DNA of 8,141 bases from Gemmatimonadota bacterium. Lineage in GTDB: Bacteria; GCA-2686955. The stretch is taken from contig NYZA01000007.1 in assembly GCA_002686955.1 (NCBI GenBank), positions 1-8,141 of the forward strand. The letters run 5' to 3'. Positions within the stretch are counted from its first letter, which is position 1, and each line of letters begins with the position of its first letter. Position numbers and translations under genes: made by a program. Shown here one piece after another: positions 8,045-8,141 of the stretch. The notes beneath the pieces are model-generated. The model was not told the origin of the DNA and did no database searches. It worked only from the letters and a program-made list of their open reading frames with translations.

Positions 8045-8141
8045 TTCGTTCCCTGGCGGTGCTTCGCACCGTTTCGCGCGGAGGCGTGCTGGTTGCACGT
8101 CGCACAAAGCGAAACGGGGGGAAGTGCTGCCAGGGTGCGGA
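8045..8141 (+). repeat. Long imperfect inverted repeat / candidate structured RNA or MITE-like element downstream of uvrB
   Basis: The left arm (8045-8077) is the reverse complement of the right arm (8109-8141) at 25 of 33 positions. Exact blocks are CCCTGGC with GCCAGGG (8051-8057/8129-8135), CTTC with GAAG (8062-8065/8121-8124) and CCGTTTCGC with GCGAAACGG (8069-8077/8109-8117). An inner stem (8083-8089/8095-8101, one G-U pair) closes the 5-nt loop TGGTT. Five of the eight differences between the arms become G-U pairs in plus-strand RNA; the remaining three are true mismatches. No run of T follows within the window, so an ordinary intrinsic terminator is not supported. The pairing reaches the last base, so the element may continue. 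It could be a structured RNA, a REP/MITE-type mobile repeat, or an atypical terminator. The 47 bp between uvrB and this repeat (7998-8044) show nothing recognisable. Confidence 0.6.

Noticed and set aside
8057-8074. Rho-independent terminator for uvrB
   Set aside because: The hairpin is followed by only three T and then GC-rich sequence, so the required T-run is absent.
7997-8141. Plus-strand open frame starting ATG 7997 and running off the window edge
   Set aside because: The ATG overlaps the uvrB stop (TGATG) and AGG is only 2 nt before it. The product is Arg/Pro/Trp-rich with no family resemblance, and it runs through the inverted repeat. It cannot be excluded without the downstream sequence.
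7987-8141. Minus-strand open frame entering from the right edge and ending inside the uvrB 3' end
   Set aside because: About 51 codons with a CATC cysteine pair and a GLVITY end, but no start is visible and no family is recognised. Other frames are equally open in this short GC-rich stretch, and the inverted repeat covers most of it.
8045-8141. RNase P RNA or tmRNA as an explanation of the terminal structured region
   Set aside because: CAGGGTGC (8131-8138) resembles part of RNase P RNA, but the conserved GAGGAAAGTCC-type segment that should precede it is missing. No tmRNA ends were seen.

Overview
The window is one dense, GC-rich, plus-strand gene cluster. Six genes lie head to tail, mostly with overlapping or nearly touching ends, and about 140 bp of non-genic sequence follows the last one. 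FN3-like and FlgD-type Ig-like modules in a putative lipoprotein suggest a Gram-negative-type bacterium, possibly from one of the high-GC lineages around the FCB group or its candidate-phylum relatives. That placement is inference only; the sequence contains no rRNA or other strong marker of lineage.

Positions 1-4517 form a coenzyme-B12 acyl-CoA mutase module. First is a fused isobutyryl-CoA mutase (IcmF type) whose 5' end lies outside the window. Next is a free-standing B12-binding small subunit of the methylmalonyl/isobutyryl-CoA mutase family. Last is a free-standing MeaB/ArgK-type G-protein chaperone. IcmF already carries its own B12 and GTPase modules, so the second B12 domain and second GTPase presumably serve another mutase catalytic subunit that is not in the window. 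Together the genes point to carbon-skeleton rearrangement of short acyl-CoAs (isobutyryl/n-butyryl and perhaps methylmalonyl/succinyl), with repair and loading of the adenosylcobalamin cofactor.

Positions 4518-6006 hold two envelope-type genes of unknown function. One is a small single-span membrane protein with an uncertain start and a promoter-like sequence before it. The other is a putative lipoprotein whose carboxypeptidase-regulatory-like fold appears to be interrupted by FN3-like and FlgD-like modules.

Positions 6012-7997 encode a complete UvrB, the damage-verification subunit of nucleotide excision repair. It starts five bases after the lipoprotein gene without a clear ribosome-binding site.

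Positions 7998-8141 have no supportable gene. They contain a striking long inverted repeat (arms 8045-8077 and 8109-8141) that would fold as a roughly 97-nt hairpin. All of its transition differences keep G-U pairing only when the plus strand is transcribed. It reaches the window edge and is the least explained element here. No tRNA, rRNA, CRISPR array or transposase gene was recognised.
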